DNA of 64,000 nucleotides from Stutzerimonas stutzeri KOS6. Lineage in GTDB: Bacteria; Pseudomonadota; Gammaproteobacteria; Pseudomonadales; Pseudomonadaceae. A program made the translations under genes and the position numbers. Numbering within the stretch: the first letter of the stretch is position 1; each line of letters begins with the position of its first letter. Location of the stretch: contig NZ_KK020675.1 in assembly GCF_000307775.2 (NCBI RefSeq), forward strand, positions 367,547 through 431,546, given 5' to 3'. Shown here piece by piece: positions 1 to 8,639 of the stretch. A model generated the notes under the pieces. That model made no database searches. It was not told where the DNA came from and saw only the letters and a list, made by a program, of their open reading frames with translations.

Positions 1-104
1 GTCACCAGTTCGACCGCCTCGTCGATATCGGGCTGGTGCTCAGAGTCGATCTTCAGCGTCGCGGTGTTGCCATCTTTGTTGTACGCAATGATCCAGGTCG
101 TCAT
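1..104 (-). CDS. Small hypothetical protein, cut by the left window edge
   Basis: An open frame starts at an ATG (complement of 102-104) and runs off the left edge, giving only the first 34 codons (begins MTTWIIAYNKDG). A GAGGGG-type ribosome binding site lies just upstream of the ATG, which supports a real start. The acidic stretch SEHQPDIDEAVELV continues to the edge. The family is not recognised; the protein has no signal peptide and no visible membrane segment. No function is assigned. Confidence 0.55.
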   Translation of the reverse strand, partial: MTTWIIAYNKDGNTATLKIDSEHQPDIDEAVELV

Positions 105-298
105 GGAAGTGCCCCTCGCCTTAAATAAACCCGTGTGAACGTAATAACGCGCATTATGGTTTTTGTAAGTTTTTAGACCCATCCGGCGTCGACAGTTCGA
201 TTCTCCACCCCAAAGTTAGCAGCTTTAAGTAAAGGGCAAGGAACAACCCCCTCGGTCATTCGGTCATCCCTGGAGCCCTCTCTTGCGGAGTCGAAATC

Positions 299-1633
299 AT
301 GAACACCTCGCAGCTGAATGCGGTCGAGCCATCCGAGGAACACCTGATCGCCCTCCTGCGCCGACATGCCGAGCCACTGCCTGCGCTGGACCACCCGCGC
401 TTCGCCGATGCCTTCGAGCGATACGCCGACGCCCGGGTGGTACTGATCGGCGAAGCCAGCCATGGCACGTCGGAGTTCTATCGTGCCCGCGCTGCGATTA
501 CTCAGCGCCTGATCGAGCAGCACGGCTTTTCCATCATTGCCGTCGAGGCCGACTGGCCCGATGCCGCGCGAATCGACCATTACACCCGCCACCGGCAGCC
601 GCCGGCCTGGGTGGAAGATGCATTCAAACGCTTTCCGGCCTGGATGTGGCGCAACCGGGAAGTCGAACGCTTCGTCGGCTGGCTGCGCGATCACAACGAA
701 CGCCTGGCGCCCGAGCAGCGCGTCGAGTTTCGCGGCCTGGACGTCTATAGCCTGGGCAGCTCGATGCGCGAGGTATTGCGCTATCTCGACCGCACCGACC
801 CGCAGGCGGCGGCTGCGGCGCGCCGGCGATACGGCTGCCTGAGTCCCTGGCAGGAAGACCCGGCCATCTACGGACGCAACGTCATGCTTGGCCAGCCCTC
901 CTGCGAGGACGCCGTGGTCGAGCAGCTGCAGGCCTTGCTCGAACAGCGACTGGGCTACATCGGACAGGACGGCGAGCGCTTCTTCGACGCCGAACGCAAT
1001 GCACGGGTGGTGCTCGCCGCGGAGCATTACTACCGCGCCATGTACCGCGGTTCGACGGAATCCTGGAACCTGCGCGACCGCCACATGTTCGACACCCTGC
1101 GCGCATTGCTCGAACATCGCGGGCCGGACGCCAGGGCGGTGGTCTGGGCGCACAATTCGCACATTGGCAACGCCGCGGCGACTTCGATGGGCTGGGGTGG
1201 CGAATTCAACATCGGCGAACTCTGTCGGACCGCCTTCGGCGATGGCGCGGTACTGATCGGCATGGCCACCGACCGCGGCGAGGTGGCGGCGGCGGACAAC
1301 TGGGACGAGCCGATGCAGATCAAGCAGGTCGTACCCTCACGGCCCGACAGCTGGGAACAGCTGTTCCTGCGAGTCGGGTTGCCAGCCTCGCTGACCGACT
1401 GGCGGCGCGATCAGGGGGCGTTGCGTCAGGCGCTCGCCCGACCGCGGCTGGAGCGCGCCATTGGCGTGATCTATCGACCGCTGACAGAACGGCAGAGCCA
1501 TTACTTCCGCGCCATCCTCGCCGAGCAGTTCGATGCGCTGGTCTGGCTCGAGCGGACAAGCGCGGTGACACCGATCGGCCCACAGCTTATCGACCTTGAT
1601 ATCGTCCCGGATACCTACCCGTTCGGAGAGTGA
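299..1633 (+). CDS. Erythromycin esterase family protein (EreA/EreB-like hydrolase)
   Basis: 444 aa. Members of this family hydrolyse the macrolactone ring of erythromycin in resistant strains, but most chromosomal homologues have unknown substrates. The family's key residues are visible: the GEASHGT block gives E52 and H55, VEADWP gives E83, and WAHNSHIGN gives H285 and H288. These match the Glu/His catalytic set known for Ere esterases. No signal peptide is seen, so the protein is probably cytoplasmic. The start has a CGGAG site 8 bases upstream. It is a stand-alone gene followed by a small hairpin, with no resistance or integron context. I infer a housekeeping or detoxifying hydrolase rather than a proven macrolide-resistance gene. 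Confidence 0.85.
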   Translation: MNTSQLNAVEPSEEHLIALLRRHAEPLPALDHPRFADAFERYADARVVLIGEASHGTSEFYRARAAITQRLIEQHGFSIIAVEADWPDAARIDHYTRHRQPPAWVEDAFKRFPAWMWRNREVERFVGWLRDHNERLAPEQRVEFRGLDVYSLGSSMREVLRYLDRTDPQAAAAARRRYGCLSPWQEDPAIYGRNVMLGQPSCEDAVVEQLQALLEQRLGYIGQDGERFFDAERNARVVLAAEHYYRAMYRGSTESWNLRDRHMFDTLRALLEHRGPDARAVVWAHNSHIGNAAATSMGWGGEFNIGELCRTAFGDGAVLIGMATDRGEVAAADNWDEPMQIKQVVPSRPDSWEQLFLRVGLPASLTDWRRDQGALRQALARPRLERAIGVIYRPLTERQSHYFRAILAEQFDALVWLERTSAVTPIGPQLIDLDIVPDTYPFGE

Positions 1634-1640
1634 GTACCCT

Positions 1641-1659
1641 GCCCTCACGCCATGAGGGC
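1641..1659 (+). terminator. Hairpin after the esterase gene (weak terminator candidate)
   Basis: GCCCTCA (1641-1647) pairs with TGAGGGC (1653-1659) across a 5-base loop, 8 bases after the esterase stop codon. No T-run follows, so a Rho-independent terminator is only a possibility. Confidence 0.3.
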
Positions 1660-1703
1660 AGCCTCGGCATGCCGTACGGGCAATGGCCAGGCACTACGCG
1701 ACG

Positions 1704-1737
1704 AGGCGCTTGGCAGCCTGGTACCAGCCAAGCGCCT
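1704..1737 (-). terminator. Inverted repeat downstream of the 53-aa gene
   Basis: AGGCGCTTGGC (1704-1714) and GCCAAGCGCCT (1727-1737) form a perfect 11-bp stem with a 12-base loop. It lies about 25 bases beyond the stop of the minus-strand 53-aa gene, where a transcript end would be expected. There is no U-tract. Confidence 0.35.
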
Positions 1738-1761
1738 GTTCCAGTGGGTGCGTGCTGGCGT

Positions 1762-1923
1762 TCAGGCCACCGGTGCCGGCGGTGGCTGATCCGGCACGGT
1801 GGGTTCGCCCGGTTCGGACGGCTGGGTCGGCACCCCGGGCTCTTCCGGATCACCCGGAACACCAGCGGCGCGCCAGTACGCGGCGTCAGCGTTGTGGTAA
1901 TGACGAGTCGATTGAACGGGCAT
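1762..1923 (-). CDS. Short proline/glutamate-rich hypothetical protein (53 aa)
   Basis: A 53-codon frame starts at the ATG complementary to 1921-1923 with a near-perfect GGAGGA ribosome binding site 5 bases upstream, and stops at TGA (1762-1764). The N-terminal half contains RHYHNADAAYWRAAG. The C-terminal half is almost only Pro, Glu, Gly, Val and Thr in a repeating PxEPG/PTQPSEPGEP pattern, with no predicted globular fold. No signal peptide or membrane segment is visible. It is flanked downstream by an 11-bp inverted repeat. The strong Shine-Dalgarno and the terminator-like end argue for a real gene. Function is unknown. Confidence 0.6.
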   Translation of the reverse strand: MPVQSTRHYHNADAAYWRAAGVPGDPEEPGVPTQPSEPGEPTVPDQPPPAPVA

Positions 1924-2032
1924 GATGTCCTCCACTGCATTGCACCCGCGCTAGCGGGCAGGTCTGTAGTAGAGGTCGGGGCAAGCGCTTTCTATCCGAC
2001 CTTCCGTCGGCCCGGGGCGCTGCCCCTGCAAA

Positions 2033-2572
2033 TCACCACATCAGGTCGTCCGGCACCTGATAGGCGGCGTACGGATCGTCGGCATCCGGTTCCTCGGTGC
2101 GGGTGTTGAGCTGTACCACACGGTTGGGATCGCGCTCCTGGATCTTCAGTGCTGCCTCGCGCGGGATCACCTCGTAACCGCCGCCATGGCGGACGATCGC
2201 CAGTGAACCGCTGGCCAGCTTGTCGCGCATCAGCTTGTTGACCGACAGCCGCTTGACCTTCTTGTCGTCAACGAAGTTGTAGTAATCCTCGGTGGTCAGC
2301 TTGGGCAGACGGCTGGTTTCGATCAGTTGCTTGATCTGCGCCGCGCGGGCCTTCTGCTCGGCCTTCTGCTGCTGCTGGCGATTGAGTTCCTGATCGCGGG
2401 CGATCTTTTCCGCCTGCGCCTTCAGCGCGGCCTCGCGCTGGGAATCGTCCTTCTCGACCTGGCCCTTCTTCTCCAGGCGCTGCTGTTTCTGCTTCTGCTT
2501 GACGGCCTGCTTGGCCTGTTTTTCGTTGACCAGCCCGGCTTTGAGCAACTGGTCACGGAGGGAAAGACTCAT
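2033..2572 (-). CDS. DUF2058 family protein (YaiL-like)
   Basis: 179 aa, usual for DUF2058. It opens with MSLSLRDQLLKAGLVNEKQ, typical of the family. Residues 18-90 are a long, very charged Lys/Gln/Glu/Arg-rich stretch, probably helical or coiled-coil. A folded C-terminal half follows (YNFVDDKKVKRLSVN, then a VIPREAALKI block). E. coli YaiL has been linked to nucleoprotein/polynucleotide association, but the biochemical role is not settled. It sits downstream of mazG and relA as in other pseudomonads, separated from mazG by a REP-like palindrome, so it may be transcribed alone. Confidence 0.85.
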   Translation of the reverse strand: MSLSLRDQLLKAGLVNEKQAKQAVKQKQKQQRLEKKGQVEKDDSQREAALKAQAEKIARDQELNRQQQQKAEQKARAAQIKQLIETSRLPKLTTEDYYNFVDDKKVKRLSVNKLMRDKLASGSLAIVRHGGGYEVIPREAALKIQERDPNRVVQLNTRTEEPDADDPYAAYQVPDDLMW

Positions 2573-2649
2573 TTGTCGGCTCGTCTCGTCATGGATTCAA
2601 ATTGGACGTGGGGGTGGATCGCGCTTTGTCGATCCACGGGCGGGATTGT

Positions 2650-2675
2650 GGTGGATGTGTAAAGCCACATCCACC
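2650..2675. repeat. REP-like palindrome (GGTGGATGTG family)
   Basis: GGTGGATGTG (2650-2659) and CACATCCACC (2666-2675) form a perfect 10-bp stem with loop TAAAGC. The same core recurs at 3558-3583 and 3609-3632, on either side of mazG. It looks like a dispersed extragenic palindrome rather than a gene-specific terminator. Confidence 0.65.
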
Positions 2676-2687
2676 CCGCAATCGACA

Positions 2688-3518
2688 TCAACCGCAGGAG
2701 GACGAGCACTCGGCTTTCTTGGCCTCGCCCCATAACGCGTCGAGTTCTTCGAGGTCGCAGTTCTCGATGGGCCGTCCCGCTTCGCGCAACGCCCGCTCGA
2801 TGAAACGGAAACGTCGCTCGAACTTGCCGTTGGCCGCGCGCAAGGCGTTTTCCGGATCGACCTTGAGGTGGCGCGCCAGGTTCACCACGACGAACAGCAG
2901 GTCGCCCAGTTCCTCGGCGATGGCCTGCGGGTCGTTCTCGCTCATGGCCTCCAGCACTTCATCCAGCTCCTCGCGCACCTTGTCCACGACCGGCAGTGCC
3001 TCGGGCCAGTCGAAACCGACCTGGGCCGCGCGCTTCTGCAGCTTGGCGGCGCGGCTGAGCGCCGGTAGCGCGCTCGGCACGTCGTCGAGCAGCGACAGCT
3101 GCTCGGGCGCAGCGGCCTTTTCGGCACGTTCCTCGGCCTTGATCGCTTCCCAGCGCTGCTTGATGGCCGCCTCATCGAGACGAGGCAGCTCCGGCGAGCC
3201 ATAGAGATCACCGTCCGGAAAGACGTGAGGATGGCGGCGAATCAGCTTGCGAGTGATGGCATCGACCACCGTGGCGAACTCGAAGCGCCCTTCTTCCCGC
3301 GCCAGCTGGCTGTAGTAGACGACCTGGAACAGCAGATCGCCCAACTCGCCGGGCAGGTGGTCGAAGTCGCCGCTCTCGATGGCATCGGCGACTTCGTACG
3401 CCTCCTCCAGCGTGTGCGGCACGATGCTCGCGTAGTCCTGCTGCAGATCCCACGGGCAGCCATGCTGCGGATCACGCAGGCGGGCCATCAGGTGCAGCAG
3501 ATCGTTGAGTTGGTACAT
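2688..3518 (-). CDS. mazG: Nucleoside triphosphate pyrophosphohydrolase MazG
   Basis: 276 aa, close to the usual two-domain MazG length. The enzyme converts NTPs and dNTPs to NMPs plus pyrophosphate, and in enteric bacteria it also counters ppGpp accumulation. Two EExxE/ExxD magnesium-binding helices are visible, one per domain: the LEEAYEVADAIESGDF / GELGDLLFQV block and the EELDEVLEAM / EELGDLLFVVV block. The start is placed at the ATG complementary to 3516-3518 (MYQLNDLLHLMARLRDP), which is the conserved family N-terminus; an in-frame extension to 3578 would run through a REP palindrome and is rejected. A Cys/Ser-rich tail (CSSSCG) ends the protein. It lies just downstream of relA, a functionally sensible neighbour. 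Confidence 0.95.
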   Translation of the reverse strand: MYQLNDLLHLMARLRDPQHGCPWDLQQDYASIVPHTLEEAYEVADAIESGDFDHLPGELGDLLFQVVYYSQLAREEGRFEFATVVDAITRKLIRRHPHVFPDGDLYGSPELPRLDEAAIKQRWEAIKAEERAEKAAAPEQLSLLDDVPSALPALSRAAKLQKRAAQVGFDWPEALPVVDKVREELDEVLEAMSENDPQAIAEELGDLLFVVVNLARHLKVDPENALRAANGKFERRFRFIERALREAGRPIENCDLEELDALWGEAKKAECSSSCG

Positions 3519-3557
3519 GAAATTCCCCGGATCGAGCGGCAATCGTAGCGGCATTTC

Positions 3558-3632
3558 GGTGGATGTAAAAAGCGACATCCACCCTACGGATGTCAGGCCG
3601 ATGGCCGGGTGGATGTCGCTTCACCCATCCAC
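3558..3632. repeat. Two REP-like palindromes between relA and mazG
   Basis: GGTGGATGT (3558-3566) pairs with ACATCCACC (3575-3583), followed by CTACG. A second, looser copy is GTGGATG (3609-3615) with CATCCAC (3626-3632). Together they fill most of the relA-mazG gap and share their core with the palindrome at 2650-2675. Confidence 0.6.
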
Positions 3633-3667
3633 ACTGACGTGACCGGCGACACCGCCGGCCTTGCGTC

Positions 3668-5911
3668 TTACGAAGCTCTCTGCCGCTTGGCTTCGATGAT
3701 ATTGGGCAACTGCGAGATACGGCTGAGCAAGCGCCCCAGGGCGTTCAGCCCCGGGATCTCGATGGTCAGCGTCATCTGTGCGGTGCTGTCTTCCTTGTTC
3801 GAACGGGTATTCATCGACAGCACGTTGATGCGCTCGTTGAGCAGCATCTGCGAGATATCGCGCAGCAGACCTGCACGGTCGTAGGCGCGGATCATGATTT
3901 CCACCGGATAGGTCTTCTCCGGCACCGGGCCCCAGCTGACCTGGATGATCCGCTCCGGCTCGCGGCCGGCCAGTTGCAGCACCGACGGGCAGTCCTGGCG
4001 GTGAATGCTGACCCCGCGGCCCTGGGTGATGTAGCCGACGATCGGATCGCCCGGCAGCGGCTGGCAGCAGCCGGCCATCTGCGTCAGCAGATTGCCCACG
4101 CCCTGGATCTGCACGTCGCCGCGCTTGCCCGGCTTGTGCGGCGCAGAGCGCCGCGGAATCAGCTCCAACTGGTCGTAGCCGCGCTCCGGTTCGACCAGTT
4201 GCTGCGCCATGTTGATCAGATGCGCCAGGCGCAGGTCACCGGCACCGAGGGCGGCGAACATGTCCTCGGCATTCTTCAGGCTGGCCTTCTCGGCGAGCTT
4301 GTCGAAGTCCACCGGCGGCAGGTCCAGACGGCCGAGCTCGCGCTCCAGCAGCGCCTTGCCGGCGGCGACGTTCTGGTCGCGCGCCTGCAGCTTGAACCAG
4401 TGGACGATCTTCGCCCGCGAACGCGAGGTGGTGATGTAGCCGAGGTTGGGGTTCAACCAGTCGCGACTCGGCGAGCCGTGCTTGCTGGTGATGATCTCCA
4501 CTTGCTCGCCGGTCTGCAGGCTGTAGTTGAGCGGCACGATGCGTCCGTTGACCTTGGCGCCGCGGCAGTTGTGGCCGATCTCGGTGTGCACGCGGTAGGC
4601 GAAGTCCAGCGGCGTGGCACCCTTGGGCAGGTCGATGGCATGGCCGTCCGGGGTGAACACGTAGACCCGGTCGGGCTCGATGTCCACCCGCAGCTGGTCG
4701 GCCAGGCCGCCGATGTCGCCGAGTTCCTCGTGCCATTCGAGCACCTGACGCAGCCAGGCGATCTTCTCCTCGTAGTGGTCCGAACCGGAATTGACGTCAG
4801 TGCCCTTGTAGCGCCAGTGCGCGCAGACGCCCAGCTCGGCCTCCTCGTGCATGGCGTGGGTGCGGATCTGCACCTCCAGCACCTTGCCCTCCGGGCCGAT
4901 CACCGCGGTGTGCAGCGAGCGGTAGCCGTTTTCCTTCGGGTTGGCGATGTAGTCGTCGAACTCCTTGGGAATGTGCCGCCACAGGGTATGCACGATGCCC
5001 AGCGCGGTGTAGCAGTCGCGAACTTCCGGCACCAGCACGCGAACGGCGCGAACGTCGTAGATCTGGCTGAACTGCAGGCCCTTCTTCTGCATCTTTCGCC
5101 AGATGGAATAGATGTGCTTGGCGCGTCCGTCGATGTCGGCCGGGATGCCGGTTGCGGTCAGCTCGTCCTTGAGCTGCTGGACCACATTGGTGATGTACTG
5201 CTCGCGATCGAGCCGACGCTCATGCAACAGCTGGGCAATCTGCTTGTACTGTTCGGGCTCGAGGTAGCGGAAGGACAGGTCTTCCAGCTCCCACTTGATA
5301 TGCCCGATGCCCAGGCGATGGGCCAGCGGCGCGTAGATATCGAAGACTTCGCGGGCGACGCGCTGGCGCTTCTCGTCGTCGGCCAGCTTGACCGCACGAA
5401 TGGCGCAGGTGCGTTCAGCCAGCTTGATCAGCGCGACACGCACATCGTCGACCATGGCGACCAGCATCTTGCGCAGGTTTTCCACCTGCGCCTGGGAGCC
5501 AAGCACGAGGGACTCACGGGGGTTGAGGCTGGCGCTGATCGCGGCCATGCGCAACACGCCCTCGATCAGCTTGGCCACCACCGGACCGAAGCGCTGGTGC
5601 ACGTCGGCGAGCTGGATCTTGCCTTCGCGCACGCCACGGTAGATGACCGCGGCAATCAGACTGTCCTGGTCCAATTTCAGATCAGCGAGGATCTCCGCGA
5701 TCTCCAGGCCGATCTGATAGCTGGAGGTCCCTTCGCTCCACAGATTCTGCGCCGCATTGGCCTGCTGCTCCGCTTCGCGGGCGAACTCGCAAGCCTCCTT
5801 GAGGGTCGCACGGTCGAGTGCCGGGTCCATCCCCAGCACATGATCGAGCCAGCCATCGAGGTTGATACTACCGTCCGTATTGATCGGCTGAAGCGCTCTG
5901 ACCTGTACCAT
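3668..5911 (-). CDS. relA: GTP pyrophosphokinase RelA, (p)ppGpp synthetase I
   Basis: 747 aa, full length for RelA. It makes pppGpp/ppGpp from ATP and GTP/GDP on ribosomes stalled by uncharged tRNA. The order is: N-terminal pseudo-hydrolase domain (residues ~30-200), synthetase domain (~240-390, with YRSLHTAV and the acidic EFDDYIA signature of RelA, where SpoT-type enzymes have a basic RxKD), TGS domain (~410-470, starting RVYVFTPDG), a Cys-containing linker (CCQPLPGDPI) and a C-terminal ACT domain (~665-745). The HD motif needed for hydrolase activity is absent (the position reads AAVIYRGVREG), so this is the synthesis-only paralogue. It is downstream of rlmD with a 96-bp gap. Confidence 0.97.
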   Translation of the reverse strand: MVQVRALQPINTDGSINLDGWLDHVLGMDPALDRATLKEACEFAREAEQQANAAQNLWSEGTSSYQIGLEIAEILADLKLDQDSLIAAVIYRGVREGKIQLADVHQRFGPVVAKLIEGVLRMAAISASLNPRESLVLGSQAQVENLRKMLVAMVDDVRVALIKLAERTCAIRAVKLADDEKRQRVAREVFDIYAPLAHRLGIGHIKWELEDLSFRYLEPEQYKQIAQLLHERRLDREQYITNVVQQLKDELTATGIPADIDGRAKHIYSIWRKMQKKGLQFSQIYDVRAVRVLVPEVRDCYTALGIVHTLWRHIPKEFDDYIANPKENGYRSLHTAVIGPEGKVLEVQIRTHAMHEEAELGVCAHWRYKGTDVNSGSDHYEEKIAWLRQVLEWHEELGDIGGLADQLRVDIEPDRVYVFTPDGHAIDLPKGATPLDFAYRVHTEIGHNCRGAKVNGRIVPLNYSLQTGEQVEIITSKHGSPSRDWLNPNLGYITTSRSRAKIVHWFKLQARDQNVAAGKALLERELGRLDLPPVDFDKLAEKASLKNAEDMFAALGAGDLRLAHLINMAQQLVEPERGYDQLELIPRRSAPHKPGKRGDVQIQGVGNLLTQMAGCCQPLPGDPIVGYITQGRGVSIHRQDCPSVLQLAGREPERIIQVSWGPVPEKTYPVEIMIRAYDRAGLLRDISQMLLNERINVLSMNTRSNKEDSTAQMTLTIEIPGLNALGRLLSRISQLPNIIEAKRQRAS

Positions 5912-6007
5912 CTAAACCTTCCCTTCTGCGCAGCAGCTGCGCCATGAACGCCGGCATTCTGCGTGCCGGTCGGTTGAACCACAGGCCTGTCGCCCGTCAC
6001 GAATGCA

Positions 6008-7372
6008 TCAGCGAGGTGCGTCGGGCCCCTCGAACAAAGCCATCGCCTCGACATGGGCGGTCTGCGGGAACATGTCCAGCACGCCCGCACGCTTCAATCG
6101 ATAGCCCTGGCTGGCCAGCTCGCGCGCATCTCGCGTCAGGGTGGCCGGATTGCATGAAACATAGACCACCCGCTGCGCCTTCAGCGTGGACATTTGTCGG
6201 ACGATCTGCAGCGCGCCATCGCGTGGCGGATCGAGCAGCACGGCAGAGAATCCCGTGCGCGCCCAAGGTGCATCGGCAAGCGGCTTCGACAAGTCCGCCC
6301 GATAAAAGTGCGCCGTCTCGATGCCATTGTGCCGGGCGTTTTCCTGCGCCCGCGCCACCATCGCCTCGACCCCCTCCACGCCCACGACCTGGGCACCCGC
6401 GCGAGCCAACGGCAGGCTGAAGTTGCCCAGGCCGCAGAACAGATCGAGTACCCGCTCAGTCTTGCCCGGCGCCAGCCAGGACAGCGCCTGGGCGATCATC
6501 GCATCGTTCACCGGCGCATTGACCTGAACGAAGTCGCCCGGCCGCCAGGCCAGCTCCAGATCCCAGGTTTCGAGTCGATAGCCCAGCGCCTGCCGGGGCT
6601 CGAGCGGATACGGCTCGCCCTCGCCCTGCAGCCAGAGCTGTACATGGCTCGCCTCGGCGAAGCCGCGCAGGCACTCCATATCGCTGTCCGCCAGAGCCTC
6701 GGTGTGGCGGATCAGCACGGCTTCGGCTGTGCCACTGAAGAGTTCGACATGACCGATCGCTCGGGGCTTGCTCAACCGGTGTAGCACTTCCAGCAATGCC
6801 GGCAGCAGGGACTGCAAGGGCTGTACCAGAACCGGGCACTGTTCGATAGCCACGATGTCCTGGCTGGCGTTGGCGCGAAAGCCGACATCCAGACGCCTGG
6901 CCTTGACGTCCCAGCGCACCGCCAGGCGCGCCCGACGGCGATAACCCAAGGCAGGGCCCACAAGGGGCGCGGCCCAGATTTCCGGCTGCAGATCGGCCAG
7001 CCGGGCGAGCTGCTCGCCCAGCGAGTGCTGCTTGAGCGCCAACTGATCGGCAACGGAGGCATGCTGCAGGTTGCAACCGCCACACCGGCGCGCATGCGGG
7101 CAGGGCTCGACCTGGCGTTGTGCGCTGGCCTGGAATACCCGCTCGCTGCGCGCGTCGACGACCTGGCTACGCGCGCCCAGTACTCGCGCCTCGACCTCTT
7201 CGCCAGGCAGCGCTCCCTCAACGAACCAGGTGCGCCCCTCGATAAAGGCAATACCGCGCCCGTCATTGGCCAGCCGCTCGATACTCAGGCGCTGCTTCTT
7301 GCCCACCGGTACCTGAGGCTTGCGCTCGCCACCACTGGGTTGAAAGCGCAGAGCGCCGCTACGTTTGGCCAT
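6008..7372 (-). CDS. rlmD: 23S rRNA (uracil(1939)-C5)-methyltransferase RlmD
   Basis: 454 aa. It methylates U1939 of 23S rRNA using S-adenosylmethionine. An N-terminal TRAM domain (~20-80, with [11 protein letters not shown]) is followed by the iron-sulfur Cys cluster [10 protein letters not shown] (C91, C97, C100, with a fourth Cys in the later EQCPVL). The C-terminal SAM-binding domain carries [14 protein letters not shown] and the catalytic Cys in [10 protein letters not shown]. It is co-directional with cysM upstream and relA downstream, the conserved Pseudomonas order. The N-terminus [15 protein letters not shown] matches the family's basic leader. Confidence 0.96.
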   Translation of the reverse strand: MAKRSGALRFQPSGGERKPQVPVGKKQRLSIERLANDGRGIAFIEGRTWFVEGALPGEEVEARVLGARSQVVDARSERVFQASAQRQVEPCPHARRCGGCNLQHASVADQLALKQHSLGEQLARLADLQPEIWAAPLVGPALGYRRRARLAVRWDVKARRLDVGFRANASQDIVAIEQCPVLVQPLQSLLPALLEVLHRLSKPRAIGHVELFSGTAEAVLIRHTEALADSDMECLRGFAEASHVQLWLQGEGEPYPLEPRQALGYRLETWDLELAWRPGDFVQVNAPVNDAMIAQALSWLAPGKTERVLDLFCGLGNFSLPLARAGAQVVGVEGVEAMVARAQENARHNGIETAHFYRADLSKPLADAPWARTGFSAVLLDPPRDGALQIVRQMSTLKAQRVVYVSCNPATLTRDARELASQGYRLKRAGVLDMFPQTAHVEAMALFEGPDAPR

Positions 7373-7450
7373 CAGCTGGAACCTGCGCTGTTCTTCGGTG
7401 CGTTACCAGGGTCGCCATGCAGAGCCGGCAAGGCGCCCGTGGCACGGTGT

Positions 7451-8353
7451 TCATTTGGCTGCGTCATACACGCCGGTCGACAGGTAACGGTCACCACGGT
7501 CACAGATGATCGCCACGATGACGGCATTCTCCACTTCCTGCGACAAACGCAACGCGGCGGCCACGGCGCCACCGGAGGACACGCCGCAGAAGATGCCTTC
7601 TTCGCGGGCCAGGCGGCGCATCACCTGTTCTGCCTCGGCCTGCGACATGTCGACCACGCGGTCGACCCGCTCGGCCTGGTAGATCCTCGGCAGGTATTCC
7701 TGCGGCCAGCGACGAATACCGGGGATGGCGGCACCTTCCATGGGCTGCAATCCGACGATCTGCACGTCCGGGTTCTGTTCCTTGAGGTAACGGGACACAC
7801 CCATGATGGTGCCTGTGGTGCCCATGGAGCTGACGAAATGCGTGATGCTGCCCTGGGTCTGCCGCCAGATTTCCGGGCCGGTGCTGCCATAGTGGGCTTC
7901 GGGATTGTCGCCGTTGGCGAACTGGTCGAGCACCTTGCCGTGACCTTCGGCCTGCATCTTCAGCGCCAGATCGCGGGCGCCTTCCATGCCCTCTTCCTTG
8001 CTCACCAGAATCAGTTCGGCGCCATAGGCGGTCATCGCCGCCTTGCGCTCGGCACTGGAGTTGTCCGGCATGATCAGAATCATCCGATAGCCCTTGATCG
8101 CCGCCGCCATGGCCAGTGCGATGCCGGTATTGCCCGAGGTCGCCTCGATCAGCGTGTCGCCGGGCTGGATCGCGCCGCGCAGCTCGGCCCGATTGATCAT
8201 CGACAGCGCCGGGCGATCCTTGACCGAACCGGCCGGGTTGTTGCCCTCGAGCTTGACCAGGATGGTGTTGCTGGTCTGGCCCGGCATCCGCTGCAGGCGA
8301 ACCAGCGGGGTGTTACCGATGCAATCGGCAATGGTCGGATAGTGTGTAGTCAT
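7451..8353 (-). CDS. cysM: Cysteine synthase B (O-acetylserine sulfhydrylase, CysM)
   Basis: 300 aa. This PLP enzyme makes L-cysteine from O-acetylserine and sulfide or thiosulfate. The start is the ATG complementary to 8351-8353 (MTTHYPTIADCIGNTPLVRL), the conserved N-terminus; the frame stays open far upstream but that extension has no similarity. The PLP-binding Lys is K45 in NNPAGSVKD, followed by the ATSGNTGIALAMAAA phosphate-binding loop and GTTGTIMGVSRYLKE. The KEEGMEGARDLA segment and C-terminal DRGDRYLSTGVY are CysM-like. It is first in the minus-strand run cysM-rlmD-relA-mazG, with 78 bp to rlmD. Confidence 0.95.
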   Translation of the reverse strand: MTTHYPTIADCIGNTPLVRLQRMPGQTSNTILVKLEGNNPAGSVKDRPALSMINRAELRGAIQPGDTLIEATSGNTGIALAMAAAIKGYRMILIMPDNSSAERKAAMTAYGAELILVSKEEGMEGARDLALKMQAEGHGKVLDQFANGDNPEAHYGSTGPEIWRQTQGSITHFVSSMGTTGTIMGVSRYLKEQNPDVQIVGLQPMEGAAIPGIRRWPQEYLPRIYQAERVDRVVDMSQAEAEQVMRRLAREEGIFCGVSSGGAVAAALRLSQEVENAVIVAIICDRGDRYLSTGVYDAAK

Positions 8354-8639
8354 GGCGTCGCACGGCATCTGGAAAGGCACACATGATAGCGGCATCGCTC
8401 GACGACGGGCAGACCGTGTAGCCGAAGCGGAGGCATGAGCGGTTACCAAACCGCAGGTTGGGCGCAGCAGCGTAGCTCGGGGCGGGCGCGTAGCCTGAGC
8501 GCAGCCAAGCCCGAGGTGACGATGCAGCAGGCGGCATCCGTTACGCCATTGCCTTTCGGCTGCCGGAAGCCCGGATGCACGGCCCTGGGCTGTGCGGCAT
8601 GCGCTGTTGGGCTTCGCCGCCAATGCGGCCCGCCCCACA
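8354..8639. other. 286-bp intergenic region, no gene seen
   Basis: This lies between cysM and the LysR gene. It holds cysM's upstream region at its left end, then GC-rich DNA with imperfect GGGC/GCCC-type repeats (for example TTGGGCTTCGCCG near 8607) that look like decayed extragenic repeats. No credible frame, terminator with a T-run or RNA gene was found. Confidence 0.4.

Noticed and set aside
173-1162. Long minus-strand reading frame (329 codons) opposite the erythromycin-esterase gene
   Set aside because: It is a GC-rich antisense shadow. The plus-strand frame has the family's catalytic motifs and a ribosome site; the antisense frame has none.
299-1633. Acquired macrolide-resistance gene in a resistance island
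   Set aside because: Context is plain chromosomal; no integron, transposon or odd composition. Similar genes are common in environmental pseudomonads.
3974-5947. 657-codon plus-strand frame opposite relA
   Set aside because: Its composition is that of the complement of relA codons. relA motifs on the minus strand are complete.
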